Origin: Microthyrium microscopicum
Taxonomy: Eukaryota > Ascomycota > Dothideomycetes > Microthyriales > Microthyriaceae
Assembly: GCA_010405405.1 (NCBI GenBank)
Contig: MU004244.1
Coordinates: 933,895 to 997,894, forward strand
Direction of reading: 5' to 3'
DNA length: 64,000 nt
Positions 34,441 through 45,100 of this stretch are shown one piece after another. A program made the translations under genes and the position numbers. The notes under the pieces are model-generated. The model did no database searches and was not told the DNA's origin. It was given only the letters and a program-made list of their open reading frames with translations. Position 1 is the first letter of the stretch. Every line of letters starts with the position of its first letter.

Positions 34441-37400
34441 ATGCGCAACCTTCGAAGCATTCGACGTAAGGTGTTGAACTTTTCGGATACCACAGATCAG
34501 CCACTTGCAGCCACAGCCTGGGAGACAAATGGAAAGAGCATAATATGTGTATTCGGGCCTTCCGAGGAGAGTGCTTCTATTGAGCTAGCCAGAGTTCACC
34601 TTGGAGGAGATGAAGGTGAAAAACAGGGTGAAAAACAGCAGACTATCGCAGCATGGGATGCGCCATGCCCAAATCCCGATCTACTCCACGACGAAGTGTT
34701 GAGTCTTCAAATATTTCCGGGTTCAGACAGCTTCTGTTTAATCTTGCGAGGAGGGGATATTGTTCTGATCCGAGAACGACCTTCATCTGGTGAAGAGCAG
34801 ATTGAAATTGTTGGATCTGTAGATGATGGCATCTCTGCTGCTCGCTGGTCTCCAGACGAAGAACTGCTTGCATTGCACACGAACGGACCATCACTCGTTC
34901 TTATGTCGAGGGATTTTGAGCCACTTGCAGACGTCAAACTAACATCGGAGGATGTGAAAGCTTCAAACCATGTCTCTGTTGGCTGGGGCAAAGTAGAGAC
35001 GCAGTTCAAAGGCAAGCGAGCCAAAGCACTCAAAGATCCAACGATGCCAGAGAAGACCGATGAGGGAATCTTGAGTCTTCTAGACGATAAGAAGGTGACC
35101 ATCAGCTGGCGAGGAGATGGTGAATTCCTTGCCATCAACTCAATCTTGAACGACCAGCGGCGCATGATTCGAGTATACTCTCGAGATGGCGCTCTGGATA
35201 GTGTGAGCGAGCCTGTGGATTCTTTGGAAGGAGCTTTGAGCTGGCGACCGTCTGGTAATCTTCTTGCTGGACTCAAACGTAACTCTGACAGTGCTGAAGT
35301 GGTATTCTTTGAGCGTAATGGGCTTCGGCACGGCCAGTTCAAGTTGAGGGTCACAGAAGAGGAACTGAAGACATGGGCATCTTCTATAAAGCTGGAATGG
35401 AATTATGATTCCACTGTACTTGCTGTTCTTCTTAAGGATCGAGTGCAGCTGTGGACAATGGGCAATTATCACTACTACCTCAAGCAAACAGTATGGTTAG
35501 CTTCGGACGAAACTGGAGTCTCTCGACTCTGTTGGAACGCAGAGAAGCCTCTTTTGCTAGCAGTCAATCGAGATGGTCAGTTGTACCAGCAAGTCGTTCT
35601 ATTAAACGCTAACAGACACAGCTCAACTACACATTCATCACTACGCATTCTCCATAGCACAGGGAACAACAGCCCCGCCTGATGATGCAGGTTCAGTGGC
35701 TGTAGTAGATGGAAGTAAGGACATCAACTCCAGAATAACCTGATCGCTTCTAACATCTGCAGATATCTTGAAACTGACCCCGTTCCGTTATGCCAATGTT
35801 CCACCTCCAATGAGCAATCACGACCTACTTGAGAAAGACGAAGTCATTGATGTGTCTTTAAACTCGACAGCAGGAATTCTTGCAACTCTGCACCGACGCT
35901 ATATCAACGTCTATACTTACTTCACCAAAAACCGAAAATCAGCACAGCCAAAATCAGTGATTGAAATCCCCATACCATCACATTCCGGAACCCCCTATCA
36001 AATCGCAGTCAACAAAAAGGGTGTAGTGGTTGTATTGACGTACGAACCGAATGATGGCGAACAGCTCTTCTTGTGTAACCTTGAAGTAGATCATTCATTT
36101 GAACCAGTAATACCTCACGACTCCTTCATGGCTGGAGCTACCAACCTTTACCTTAGTGTCGACCAGAAAGATGTTCATGTACAAGATGGCTTGGGAGGGA
36201 TCTTTACAGTTGTTGAAGATGTCATTCAGCCTTCGAACAACCTATTATACCTTCCGGAGGCATGCCCGTGGCTTGAGGCCATAACTTATGCTGAAGTGGT
36301 ATGTTGACATCGAATCGCAGTCGCTTATGCTAACGTCTTGAAAGACCACCCCTTTCGGACTCTCCGAGTCTGGAGTTCTGTACGCAGGCAATAAAGTTCT
36401 AACGCAGAACTGCACTTCATTTCTCGTTACTCCATTGCATCTGGTTTTTACAACTTCCAATCACCTGTTGAAGGTCATCCATCTTGCAGCGGATGATGGT
36501 AAGCTAACATGAACAAGTACAATGACTTGATACTAAAATCTCTACAGAGCTACAAGTACCAGCAGATCAGCCTGAGCTTGATGAAAGATGTCGAAGTATA
36601 GAAAGAGGCGCCAAACTTGTCACCGCAATTCCGTCGACTTACTCCTTAGTTCTTCAGATGCCAAGAGGTAATCTGGAAACTATATATCCCCGAGCAATGG
36701 TCCTAGCAGCGATTCGAAAGAACATTGACGCACTGGACTACAAAACTTCTTTCATGACGTGTCGAAATCAGCGTGTAGACATGAACATCATCCATGATCA
36801 CAATCCCGAGCAATTCATGGAAAATGTAGCAAAATTCATACAGCAGATTCAAAAAGTCGAGCACATCGATCTGTTTCTCTCACAGCTGAGGTATGTTTAC
36901 AAACGCCACTTTATCCAGCGAGCGGCTAAGCTAACTAATTTTCAGAGACGAAGACGTCAGCCAAACTATGTATCGTGATACTATCAAGTCTTCTGGCTCA
37001 AATCTTACTGCCAATGGAGTAGTGAGCCAGGAATTGGGCTCCAAGATCAACCGTGTATGCGACGCATTTCTTCAATTGTTCCAAAACGATCAGGATGCGT
37101 ACCTACAGAACATGATCACAGCTCATGTATGCAAATCTCCTCCGGACCTTGAAGGTGGACTTCAAATTATATCCAAGCTTAAAGGTAAAATCCGTGGAGT
37201 ATGCCTGTACTTCGACTAATATATGACAGGACAAGGAGAAGAAGTTGCTGAAAGGGCTTCCGAGCATATATGCTTCCTAGCAGATGTGAATCAGCTGTAT
37301 GAACATGCATTAGGCATCTACGATCTAGATGTTGCGATTCTTATTGCACAGCAGTCGCAAAAAGTATGCTGTGTGTATCTACAACTAGCGTCAATAGCTA

Positions 37401-38760
37401 AATTATCACAGGATCCTCGTGAATATCTACCATACATTCAAAAGCTGCAGGAAATGTCAGCCGTCCGAAGGCAGTTTGCAATCGACAACGACCTTAAGCG
37501 ACACAACAAAGCTATAGGCCATCTTCATTCTTTGAGTGCTTTCGAGGAAGTAAAGCAATACGCCGAGAAGCATGAATTGTATAATGCAGCAATAGAGCTG
37601 TACAAATACCAGGACGATCAGCTTCGTCAGCTTATGAGACTATATGCAGATTTCCTCAATAGTCGTAACAGATATAAGGAAGCAGGAATTGGTAAGCACA
37701 ATATCGTCATGGCCAATGTGCATTGCTAACAAGTATAAAGCATATGAATTCTTAGGTGACTATGAAGCGGCCATATCCGCCTATCGCCCAGCTGTAATGT
37801 GGCAGGAAGCACTATCATGCGCAGCCTCCCTTCCTTCTAGTAAAGAGGATATTGAGAGTCTGGCTCAGGAACTCGCCGAAGCTTTAGAAGAGTCGAAAGA
37901 TCTACAAGCTGCCGCTACCATTTATCTGGACTACTTGTCCGACGTAGAATCGGCGGCGCGCCTCTTATGTAAAGCCTATCAATTTTCTGAAGCTCTGAGA
38001 ATAATAGGCTTTCGGCAGCAACCAGAACTGGTTGGCAAAGTGGTTGAACCCGGCCTAATGGAGTGCTTTACGTCCACGACCGAGCTGCTAGCAGATTGCA
38101 AAGGACAAATCGGTGCTCAGACTACCCGACTTCGAGAACTCAGGTTGAAGAAGGAGCAAGAACCTCGTAAGTCTTTCAAACATCCTTTCTAGCTAATCTA
38201 ATACTCTCTCTGTGGCTTTCTATGCTGGTGACGCCGTAGCAGGCGCGGATGGTGACTTCCGTGACGACATCTCGCTAGCTCCAACAGATGCCACCACATC
38301 TGGCGGAACCTTTATGACTCGATACACAAGTCATACTGATGGTACTCTCAATACCCAAACTACTCGTAAAACAAGCAAGAACCGCAAACGCGAAGAACGT
38401 AAGCGAGCTCGAGGCAAGAAAGGCAGCGTGTACGAGGAAGAGTACATCGTCAACTCATTGACACGACTCATCGAGAGAGTCAACACGGTCAACGATGATG
38501 TCGCGAGATTGGTGGAGGGTCTCATGCGCCGAGGTAAACGTGAACAGGCTCGAGTGGTTGAGTCAGCCATGTTAGAAGTTGCTGGTCTCTGTAAAGCCAT
38601 GATGGACGAGGTATATGAGATCAAGCGAAATGATCCCCTGCCCAAGGATGAACGGCCAACTGGTGGAGACTCTGTCCTCATAAATGCACTAGAGACTGCT
38701 CAGCAGCCAAAGGTTGCTCCTGTGATAAAAGCATTCGAACGGCTGTCCTTGTTGAAGTAG
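34441..38760 (+). CDS. ELP1: Elongator subunit ELP1/IKI3
   Basis: Ten exons: 34441-35575, 35622-35714, 35763-36298, 36345-36498, 36548-36890, 36946-37184, 37230-37363, 37412-37691, 37741-38166, then either 38240-38760 (GT-AG, 1286 aa) or 38213-38760 (GT-TG, 1295 aa). All junctions keep frame, and nine introns have 45-55 nt. ELP1 is the large scaffold of Elongator, which modifies wobble uridine of tRNAs using Elp3. The N-terminal half has WD40 propellers (RRKVLNFSDTTDQPLAATAW, ISAARWSPDEELLALHTNGP, LTPFRYANVPPPM). The middle is TPR-like (DPREYLPYIQKLQEMSAVRR, YADFLNSRNRYKEAGIAYEF). The C-terminus has the basic tRNA-binding stretch RKTSKNRKREERKRARGKKG before VYEEEYIVNS. Length is normal. The gene converges on the next one with 16 bp between stops. 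Confidence 0.95.
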
Positions 38761-38776
38761 CGGTCCAGTATCAATC

Positions 38777-39536
38777 TCACAGTCCAAGAATTTCTTCTAT
38801 CCTGGTGACGATATCGTTCCAATCTTTCATCGCTCCACTGCCCGTATCACCACAAGCAAGAGTCTTCTCAATGGGTCTCATGACCTCCACCCAGCCTCCA
38901 TTCTTAACATTCCACTCTCCCTCCAACAGCTCCAGATGCTTTGCTGTCAATGGATGAAACCACATTGCCGTATTCATAGCCTGGTAACAATTAGCAGCTT
39001 GAACACCGTACCAAGACAACAAATCAACTGACCGGCGCAACAACAATTCTCTTCTTCTCCAAACTCCTTCCGCCCACCACATGCGCCTCATCCAACATCC
39101 CACTAACATCCCACGCCCTCACTGTCGACAGTAGCAGGTTGTCGCACAGTCCCCCCGCCATCTTACCCAGACTGTTTGCACTCAGCGGTGCAATTACCAG
39201 TAGATCTGCCCAGCGCCTCAATTCAATATGCAGGATCTTAGCGCCTCTTGTCCAAGGGATAGCATATTCGTCTGCGTCAAAGTAGATGCCGTCTACATTG
39301 GGCATCTTTGCTATGGACTCCAGACTGGGCTGCTCCGCAGATTGACCGCCGAGAAAGTGCGCTGCGGAACTGGTCATGATGAGCCGGATGGAGAGGTTTG
39401 TATGAGCAGAGAGGGCGGTGATGATGTTGGGGATTTTGATGGTAGCAACACTACCCGTTGCGGCGAGGAGCAGATGGTGTTTGTTGTCGCTGGTGTAGAG
39501 AGACGAGTCGAAAGGCGTTGGTGTTGATGTTGACAT
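38777..39536 (-). CDS. Phosphopantothenoylcysteine decarboxylase-like flavoprotein
   Basis: Exons 39033-39536 and 38777-38980 (minus), 235 aa; the 52-nt intron (GTCAGT...TTACCAG) lies exactly before AMNTAMW. This is an HFCD-family flavoprotein. Visible features are LLLAATGSVATIKIP (FMN-binding loop), the IYFDADEYAIPW segment, LLVIAPLSANSLGKMAGGLC (substrate loop), and the signature APAMNTAMWFHPLT with the Asn/Met clamp. It would decarboxylate phosphopantothenoylcysteine in coenzyme A synthesis. The fungal relatives Hal3/Vhs3 also act as phosphatase inhibitors but carry long acidic tails, which are absent here. The gene is divergent from GRX5 with a 266-bp shared promoter. Confidence 0.9.
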
Positions 39537-39802
39537 TTTTGTGGCGGCGACACGACGCGGTTTTAGGATAAAGAAGATACTACTTATGATTTCTGAGTAT
39601 CGATCGTTATGTCTTCCAAGCTCTTTCAATATTTATATCTCTCCCGATTATTGGGTCACTGCCGTGGCGAGTGATGATGAGAAATCAACATCAAATGCTT
39701 GGCAAGAATCTGATCTGATGCCATCAAAGCTCAGAGCTTCTCTTAACTTTTTACGGCGTGCATCAACTTCCGAATACTTACTGTACCACAAGATATACCA
39801 CA

Positions 39803-40380
39803 ATGATTCTCAGAACTCTTCGATCACCGGTACTTTACCCATAAACACAATACGCATCTCAATGCATGGCTAACTTACCATCCAGGCTCTCCGGCAAGCA
39901 CTCCTCCGTCCCAGTACACTCCCTCGCCACACCATCTCGCCCTCACAACTCCGCTTTCTCACAGCTGAATCTCGCAAAGCAATTGACCAAGCAGTTGGCT
40001 CCGCGCCCGTCGTACTTTTCATGAAAGGCACGCCCGAGACACCACAATGTGGGTTTAGTCGTGCTACCATCGAGATACTCGGCATGCAAGGCGTTGATCC
40101 GAGCAAGTTTGCCGCATTCAATGTGCTAGAGGATGCAACACTTCGCAATGGTATGTGGATGATATACACACCTAGTCATGTACCATCACTAACCGAGGCG
40201 GTTCTAGATATCAAGGAGTACTCCGAGTGGCCTACGATCCCCCAATTATACGTCAACGGCGAATTTGTAGGCGGCTGTGACATCATGGTTAGTATGCACG
40301 GCGACGGCAGTTTAGCAAAGATGTTGGAGGACAAGGGCGTCTTGGCTGAGGAAGAGAAGGGCGATGCGCCGACATCTTAG
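39803..40380 (+). CDS. grx5: Mitochondrial monothiol glutaredoxin GRX5
   Basis: Exons 39803-39829 (27 nt), 39886-40150 and 40208-40380 give 154 aa. Introns of 56 and 57 nt have GGCTAAC and ACTAACC branch sites. Residues 1-~35 form an Arg-rich amphipathic presequence (MILRTLRSP, ALRQALLRPSTLPRH) typical of mitochondrial import. The glutaredoxin fold shows VVLFMKGTPETPQCGFSRAT, with the CGFS active site at Cys64, then KEYSEWPTIPQLYVNGEFVG and GCDIMVSMH. Monothiol Grx5 passes [2Fe-2S] clusters from Isu to acceptors. The first exon is too short to be seen as a frame and was found from the splice signals. Confidence 0.93.
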
Positions 40381-40421
40381 AAATATTGCAATACTTTAAG
40401 TTGGAGATATTGGGAGAATTC

Positions 40422-40580
40422 AATGGCGCTGTCCCATGAGCTACGATATCCACCATCGTACCTTATAAAGACTCAAAGAGCTTGCGCTCTACTTGCCGTC
40501 CTATTCGATAACTCACAACGTCTGCTATGCACTGGATTGAAGGAAATGAGCAGAATTTGGCTGATGGACATACGCCATTT
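40422..40580. mobile_element. Short MITE between GRX5 and LTO1
   Basis: The left end AATGGCGCTGTCCCATGAGC (40422-40441) is an imperfect inverse of the right end, whose complement reads AATGGCGTATGTCCATCAGC (40561-40580). The interior has the family motif CATCGTACC and CGATAACTC. It is a diverged member of the fold-back family at 20711. Confidence 0.5.
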
Positions 40581-40676
40581 ATTCTGTCAGTCTTTTGCTA
40601 TGTATACTATCCATAGATAACAACATCATGAATGTACAAATCGATATTCGAGATCTCCTCTACCTCTGGCGTACTC

Positions 40677-41258
40677 TCATTTCCTCGTGCCTCGTCCAAG
40701 TCCAAAGTCTTCGATACTCTTCTCCCCAACTGGCTCATTCACTATCCTCACGCCAGCATGTCCACTCCCCGCCGCACTCTCAGTACCTCCACCAGTCTCA
40801 CCCACAATCTTCTCGACAACTTTGACTTTACTCGCTGCCCGCCTTAGCACCTCGTCCATCTCCGCAACTTCTTCCTCCGTGTTTTGGGTCGTCACCCGGC
40901 CTGGCTCTGTCAGACCCACGAGAGTGGCGACATGTTTTCTCAGACGTGGATTGTTGGGTAGCGCAGGTATTACGCTCTGCTCTTCGGACTCTGGCTTTTC
41001 TGTTGCATCCAGTACATCTGATTTGTTTTGTGACGTTGGAATGCTGGATGGAGGAAGGCGTGCAGCCCAGACAGAAGCGCGTCCATGAAGACGGCCGAGC
41101 TGTAGAAATTTCTCAAAGCCTTTCTCGAGCCCGAATGCGCGGCCTTCTATCCGGCCGGCGCGTGAGCCATCGGCGACGCCTAATTCGTAGCCTTCTGTGT
41201 ATGATGTGTCTTCGAGGTTGAGAGCGGCGTCAAATATATCATCGTTTGTGTTGGACAT
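40677..41258 (-). CDS. LTO1: LTO1-like, Yae1/deca-GX3 family
   Basis: A single exon, 193 aa. The N-terminal segment after FDAALNLEDTSYTEGYELG repeats Gly every fourth residue (GYELGVADGSRAGRIEGRAF, GLEKGFEKFLQLGRLHGRAS), which is the deca-GX3 motif of Yae1_N domains. LTO1 with Yae1 recruits the ABC protein Rli1/ABCE1 to the cytosolic Fe-S assembly machinery. The rest is Ser/Glu-rich with a predicted helix (EEVAEMDEVLRRAASKVKVV). The C-terminus is Arg-rich and lacks the usual terminal Trp of Fe-S adapter proteins. It lies upstream-to-downstream with RPS23 on the same strand. Confidence 0.82.
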   Translation of the reverse strand: MSNTNDDIFDAALNLEDTSYTEGYELGVADGSRAGRIEGRAFGLEKGFEKFLQLGRLHGRASVWAARLPPSSIPTSQNKSDVLDATEKPESEEQSVIPALPNNPRLRKHVATLVGLTEPGRVTTQNTEEEVAEMDEVLRRAASKVKVVEKIVGETGGGTESAAGSGHAGVRIVNEPVGEKSIEDFGLGRGTRK

Positions 41259-41561
41259 TGCTAAGCTGTGGGTGGAGGTGGAGGGAGTGGGGGTGAAATA
41301 TTTGGTAGGCTCATATTGAGTTCGTGGACGACGAAGCCGAAGGTCGATGTCAAATGGACGACATTTCTCACTACGATTTTTCTATTAACGGTTTCATGGT
41401 TTCATCTACACTGTATAGTCACGATGGAGAGGTTCAATGTTGGAGTATCATGGAGGAATGAATTTCGTTTTATTCCTTTTCGCCCGGCCTAATCAATGAC
41501 AGGCATGCATAATCGCAAGAACCCCAGCAAAGCACTAACACCAGACCCAGAAATAAATCGT

Positions 41562-42069
41562 CTATGATCTTGGCTTTTCCTTCTTCTCCTTCCACAGAGC
41601 CATGAGACCGACACCAGAGACCTTGACGACCTTGAAACGGACACCTGGAATATCACCCTTGGCCTTGCCTTTACGACCAAAACCAGCCAAAAGAACCTCG
41701 TCGTTCTCATCCACAAAGTTCAAGCAACCGTCATTGGGGACTGTGTAGTGTCTGTTAGCCTGATTGTTCTGTTGTATCTTTCCTCCATCGATTGTGAGAT
41801 TCCAACATACCGAAAGCAGTGACCTTCTTTCCGTTCTTGATCAACTGAACTCTCACACATTTGCGAATAGCCGAGTTTGGTTGTTTGGCCTCGACACCGA
41901 CCTTTTCGAGCACGATGCCCTTGGCGTGTGAGGATCCACCGAATGGAGAGGATTTGTAGGCAGTTCCTAGGAGTCGCTTCTTGTAGTGTAGATCGGCCCA
42001 TCGGCCTTCTCGTCGATGGTTGCGCAATTTGCGCGCGGCATTGAGACCAGACGGCTTGCCTTTACCCAT
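41562..42069 (-). CDS. rps23: 40S ribosomal protein S23 (uS12)
   Basis: Exons 41811-42069 and 41741-side acceptor with 41562-41740 (minus), exactly 145 aa, the usual length. The 70-nt intron (GTATGT...GGCTAAC...CACAG) splits the Val codon in TAFVPNDG. The sequence is near-invariant: [60 protein letters not shown]. The PNSA loop lies in the decoding centre and carries the Pro that is hydroxylated in eukaryotes. A predicted 5'UTR intron (42075-42210: GTATGT...GGGCTAAC...ACCAG) ends four bases before the ATG, a common arrangement in fungal ribosomal protein genes. Confidence 0.97.
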
Positions 42070-42513
42070 GATTGCTGGTTGTATAGTTAGCCCATTAATT
42101 CCGTCAACAGTGGACGTCTGCTTGTGGATGATGAGGGGTAGTGCGATTGACTGCTAAAAGCAGAACTGGTGCATAATTCGCGGAGAGATGGAAATAGGGA
42201 GCACACATACCGGTTTATGGAGCAATCGAAAGGTGTTCTGGTTGATGATTGTAGAGGCGTTGGTTGATAGGCAAAAAGTGAGAAGGCGGTTGGAGTGTGG
42301 CCCTCAGAATGCGTTGTGGGTAGGTCTGACTAATCAGACAGAACCAAATCTTAGCGCGACTTTCATTATCTAATCTGCATCTTCTCTTATCTAATCTGCA
42401 TCTCTGATCTGTTTACAAATCGAGAGTCAAGACATTGAAATCCTCGAGTCCATTTCATACTACATACAACACCCAAAATCTTCCATAACACCAAAGCCAC
42501 ACTCTAGTCCATC
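42070..42513. promoter_or_regulatory. RPS23 leader intron and divergent promoter
   Basis: Contains the predicted 136-nt RPS23 5'UTR intron (42075-42210) and the start region of the plus-strand gene at 42514. The tandem CTTATCTAATCTGCATCT repeats at about 42374-42404 may be a local duplication. Confidence 0.5.
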
Positions 42514-43389
42514 ATGTCGACTCTCAAACCCCAACCAACCGATCAAGTAAAAACTCGGCCTCCCAAGCCCGCCCTATTCGTCGGTCCACCCTCCCGCAAC
42601 GCATCCTCTCAATCACTCCTCCCCAACCGGCCACCATCATCATCACGCACTCCTCTCACCCGCCAAAAGTCCCTTCTTGGCACAGACCGTCCACGCATAG
42701 ACACCCGTCTTGACAACTTCCTCTCTTCGCCGTCTGGCAACTACAGTCCCAACCCAAACAATACGCTCTCGCCATATCCAAGCAACACGCTCTCTCCATA
42801 CCCCGTACCTTCACAAGCCGATGGCATTGCCAGCCCGCTCAGCTCTACGCGCCGCAATGCTGCAGACTCCACTAGCTTTGCGCGTACAGAGGCCAAGTGG
42901 GCGGAGATGCAGAGTACGCTCGAGGAGGTCGAATTGAGCGCTACGAATGGTGCCCATGTTTTTGGACCGGGACACGTGCGTGCGCTCGATGACTTACGGA
43001 CGGCGCAAATTGCGTTGGCGCAAGCATGGGCGCGAAGTGAGGCAGAGGAGGCGAGCGCGTCGGGGCTTGGAAGTCCAGGCCCAGTGATGGAGGTTGATGT
43101 ACTTTCTGGCGAGCGGAAGAGTGAAAGAAAGGCCGAGGGAGAGGGACGAGAGCGAGCGGGGACAGGGTCAAGTGGGAAGAGTGTGTTGGCAGAAGAAACA
43201 GAGAATGACATTGCAATGGCGAGGCGGCGGCGAGAGGCGAATGATGGGTACTTTCGCAAAGTTAACGCTGGCGTCAAAGATGTCGTGGCTAAACTTGAAG
43301 AGGTGGCTAAAGCTATGAAAGGCGTGGAGATGGAAAGTCGAGAAATATGGGGAGATCGCGATAGTGTGGAAGATGGAAGTGTGTCTTGA
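42514..43389 (+). CDS. Conserved fungal protein, possible DUF5315, 291 aa
   Basis: A single exon with ATG at 42514. The N-terminal ~115 residues are Ser/Pro-rich and disordered (RPPKPALFVGPPSRNASSQS). The conserved-looking core is TEAKWAEMQSTLEEVELSA followed by FGPGHVRALDDLRTAQIALA and QAWARSE, then a helix-rich C-terminus (MARRRREANDGYFRKVNAGV, VAKLEEVAKAMKGVEMES). The core resembles what I recall of fungal DUF5315, but I cannot check this. The coiled-coil tail suggests a subunit of a complex. The stop lies 124 bp from the stop of the convergent MFS gene. Confidence 0.7.
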   Translation: MSTLKPQPTDQVKTRPPKPALFVGPPSRNASSQSLLPNRPPSSSRTPLTRQKSLLGTDRPRIDTRLDNFLSSPSGNYSPNPNNTLSPYPSNTLSPYPVPSQADGIASPLSSTRRNAADSTSFARTEAKWAEMQSTLEEVELSATNGAHVFGPGHVRALDDLRTAQIALAQAWARSEAEEASASGLGSPGPVMEVDVLSGERKSERKAEGEGRERAGTGSSGKSVLAEETENDIAMARRRREANDGYFRKVNAGVKDVVAKLEEVAKAMKGVEMESREIWGDRDSVEDGSVS

Positions 43390-43513
43390 GCAAGCATTGA
43401 TTATTTTTGATGTTTCATTACGCACATTGAACATTAGACACTACATGGTTCCCGGCGCAGCTTGCAAGTCATTTGGCCCAATCTTTGAAGCTTTTAGTCG
43501 CAACTGCTCCACA

Positions 43514-45100
43514 TCAGAGCAGATACCTATAATCAGGCGACATATCGCCCAGCTCTGTCTTCTCGTAGGTCGTCAAGCTTCGATCATGCACCGCACGATC
43601 TCTCTTGCGGTTCTGGCTGTAACAAAGGACTCCATACGCTGTACAACTCAGGATACTCAAGCACGCAAATGCGACACAGATCGAATAGCCAGTGGTATAC
43701 CGAGGCGCATCCTTCGCCAAGAACGCGAACACTGCAATAATACCGCCAGCATTGCCGAATCCGACTTGCCAGGCACTTCCAACCGCACGACGATGATGGC
43801 CCCCGAGATTCATATTGAACCAGCACACGATGATCGGCATGGCAGTGTATGCGCCCATCGCCACAAGGAAGAGCGCCGCATACATAGGATTTCGGTGTGC
43901 CTTGACATCGTGCAGAGTGAGTAGAATAGCGAAACCGGCAATGGTGATGAAAATCGAGAAGACCGCGAACAGGTAGCGATGTTTGGCCTTGTCTGAGAAA
44001 TATGCCACGATCATTCCAAAAACGAAAGCAGCGGCCCAAGGAGGCACACTGTGTAGTTGAGTCTGGATAGGGCTGTAGCCGTAGCTTTGGATGATAGCGG
44101 GTGAGAAATACGCATATCCATACGCTGTCACGATCAGTCCGAAATACATGAACCCGCCCAGCACGATTTTTATGTCTTTGAAGACATTTATCACGTCTTT
44201 GAAGGCAATCTGACGTTCTGCGGCCGATTTTCCCTGATCTTGCTCTAGTCTGGCTTTGACGTAGGCTCTCTCGTCTTCGGTTAGCCATTTGGATTCTTCC
44301 GGGAAATTTGGCAGCCAGAAGAAGAAGAATAGGCTGACTACGCATGTCAAGACACCCTCGAGGATGAAGATCCAGCGCCAACCTCGATATCCACGCATGC
44401 CGTCCATCTTTCCAATAGCACTTGCTAGCAGCCCACCAAAGGCACCTGCGAGACTGGTGCTGGAGAAGAACATGGTGTATCGTCGTTGCGCTTCATGGCG
44501 TCTGTACCACATGCCGATCAGGTAAAAGCAGCCAGGAAACATGCCCGTCTCGAAAAGCCCAAGGAAAAAGCGACTTGCAAGCAGTCCGCCGTAACTCTTG
44601 ACCAGTCCTTGGCAGATAGACGTCAAGCCGAATAGAAACATGCATGTTGCGAGCCAAACTCTGGGCTTGAACCGCTTTAGGAACATATTTGACGGGATTT
44701 CAAATATAATGTAAGGAACGAAGAAGATTACCAATGCAATGTTGTAGCGGTTGTCGGTTTTCAGATGGAGTTCGTCAGAAAGGCCAAAGAGGTTCGCGTT
44801 GGCGATATTGACTCTATGGATCTGTTAGATCTGTGTCTTTTCGTAGACAACGTATTTTTTTACCTGTCGAGAAAGGCCAGCAGATACATGATACAGAGGA
44901 ATGGAAGTACGTGAAGATCGATCTTCGTCACCAATTTCCGTTCTGTGGTATGAGAAGGACATTGGACTTGTAGGTCATCATCGACCTCTCCATCGCCCTT
45001 TGGCAAATCCACCCAGTCATTTCTTTCTTCTGCAATCTGTCAGAAAATAGTGAAAACATTACGAGTGTCGAGTCTCGAGTCTCTTACTTGAGTTTTCCAT
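43514..45100 (-). CDS. MFS transporter, Dal5/anion:cation symporter type
   Basis: Exons 45088-45100 (13 nt), 44864-45029 and 43514-44813 (minus), 492 aa. The 58-nt intron ends at GCAG (45030) so that MENSK runs into ERNDWVDLPKGDG; the 50-nt intron restores DRVNIANANL. There are about 12 membrane spans. Family hallmarks are KIDLHVLPFLCIMYLLAFLD, DRVNIANA, YIIFEIPSNMFLKRFKPR, ASRFFLGLFETGMFPGCFYL and GWRWIFILEG. Members of this family import allantoate, nicotinate, tartrate or other small carboxylates at the plasma membrane; the substrate cannot be read from sequence. The neighbouring MFS gene is a different family. Confidence 0.9.
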
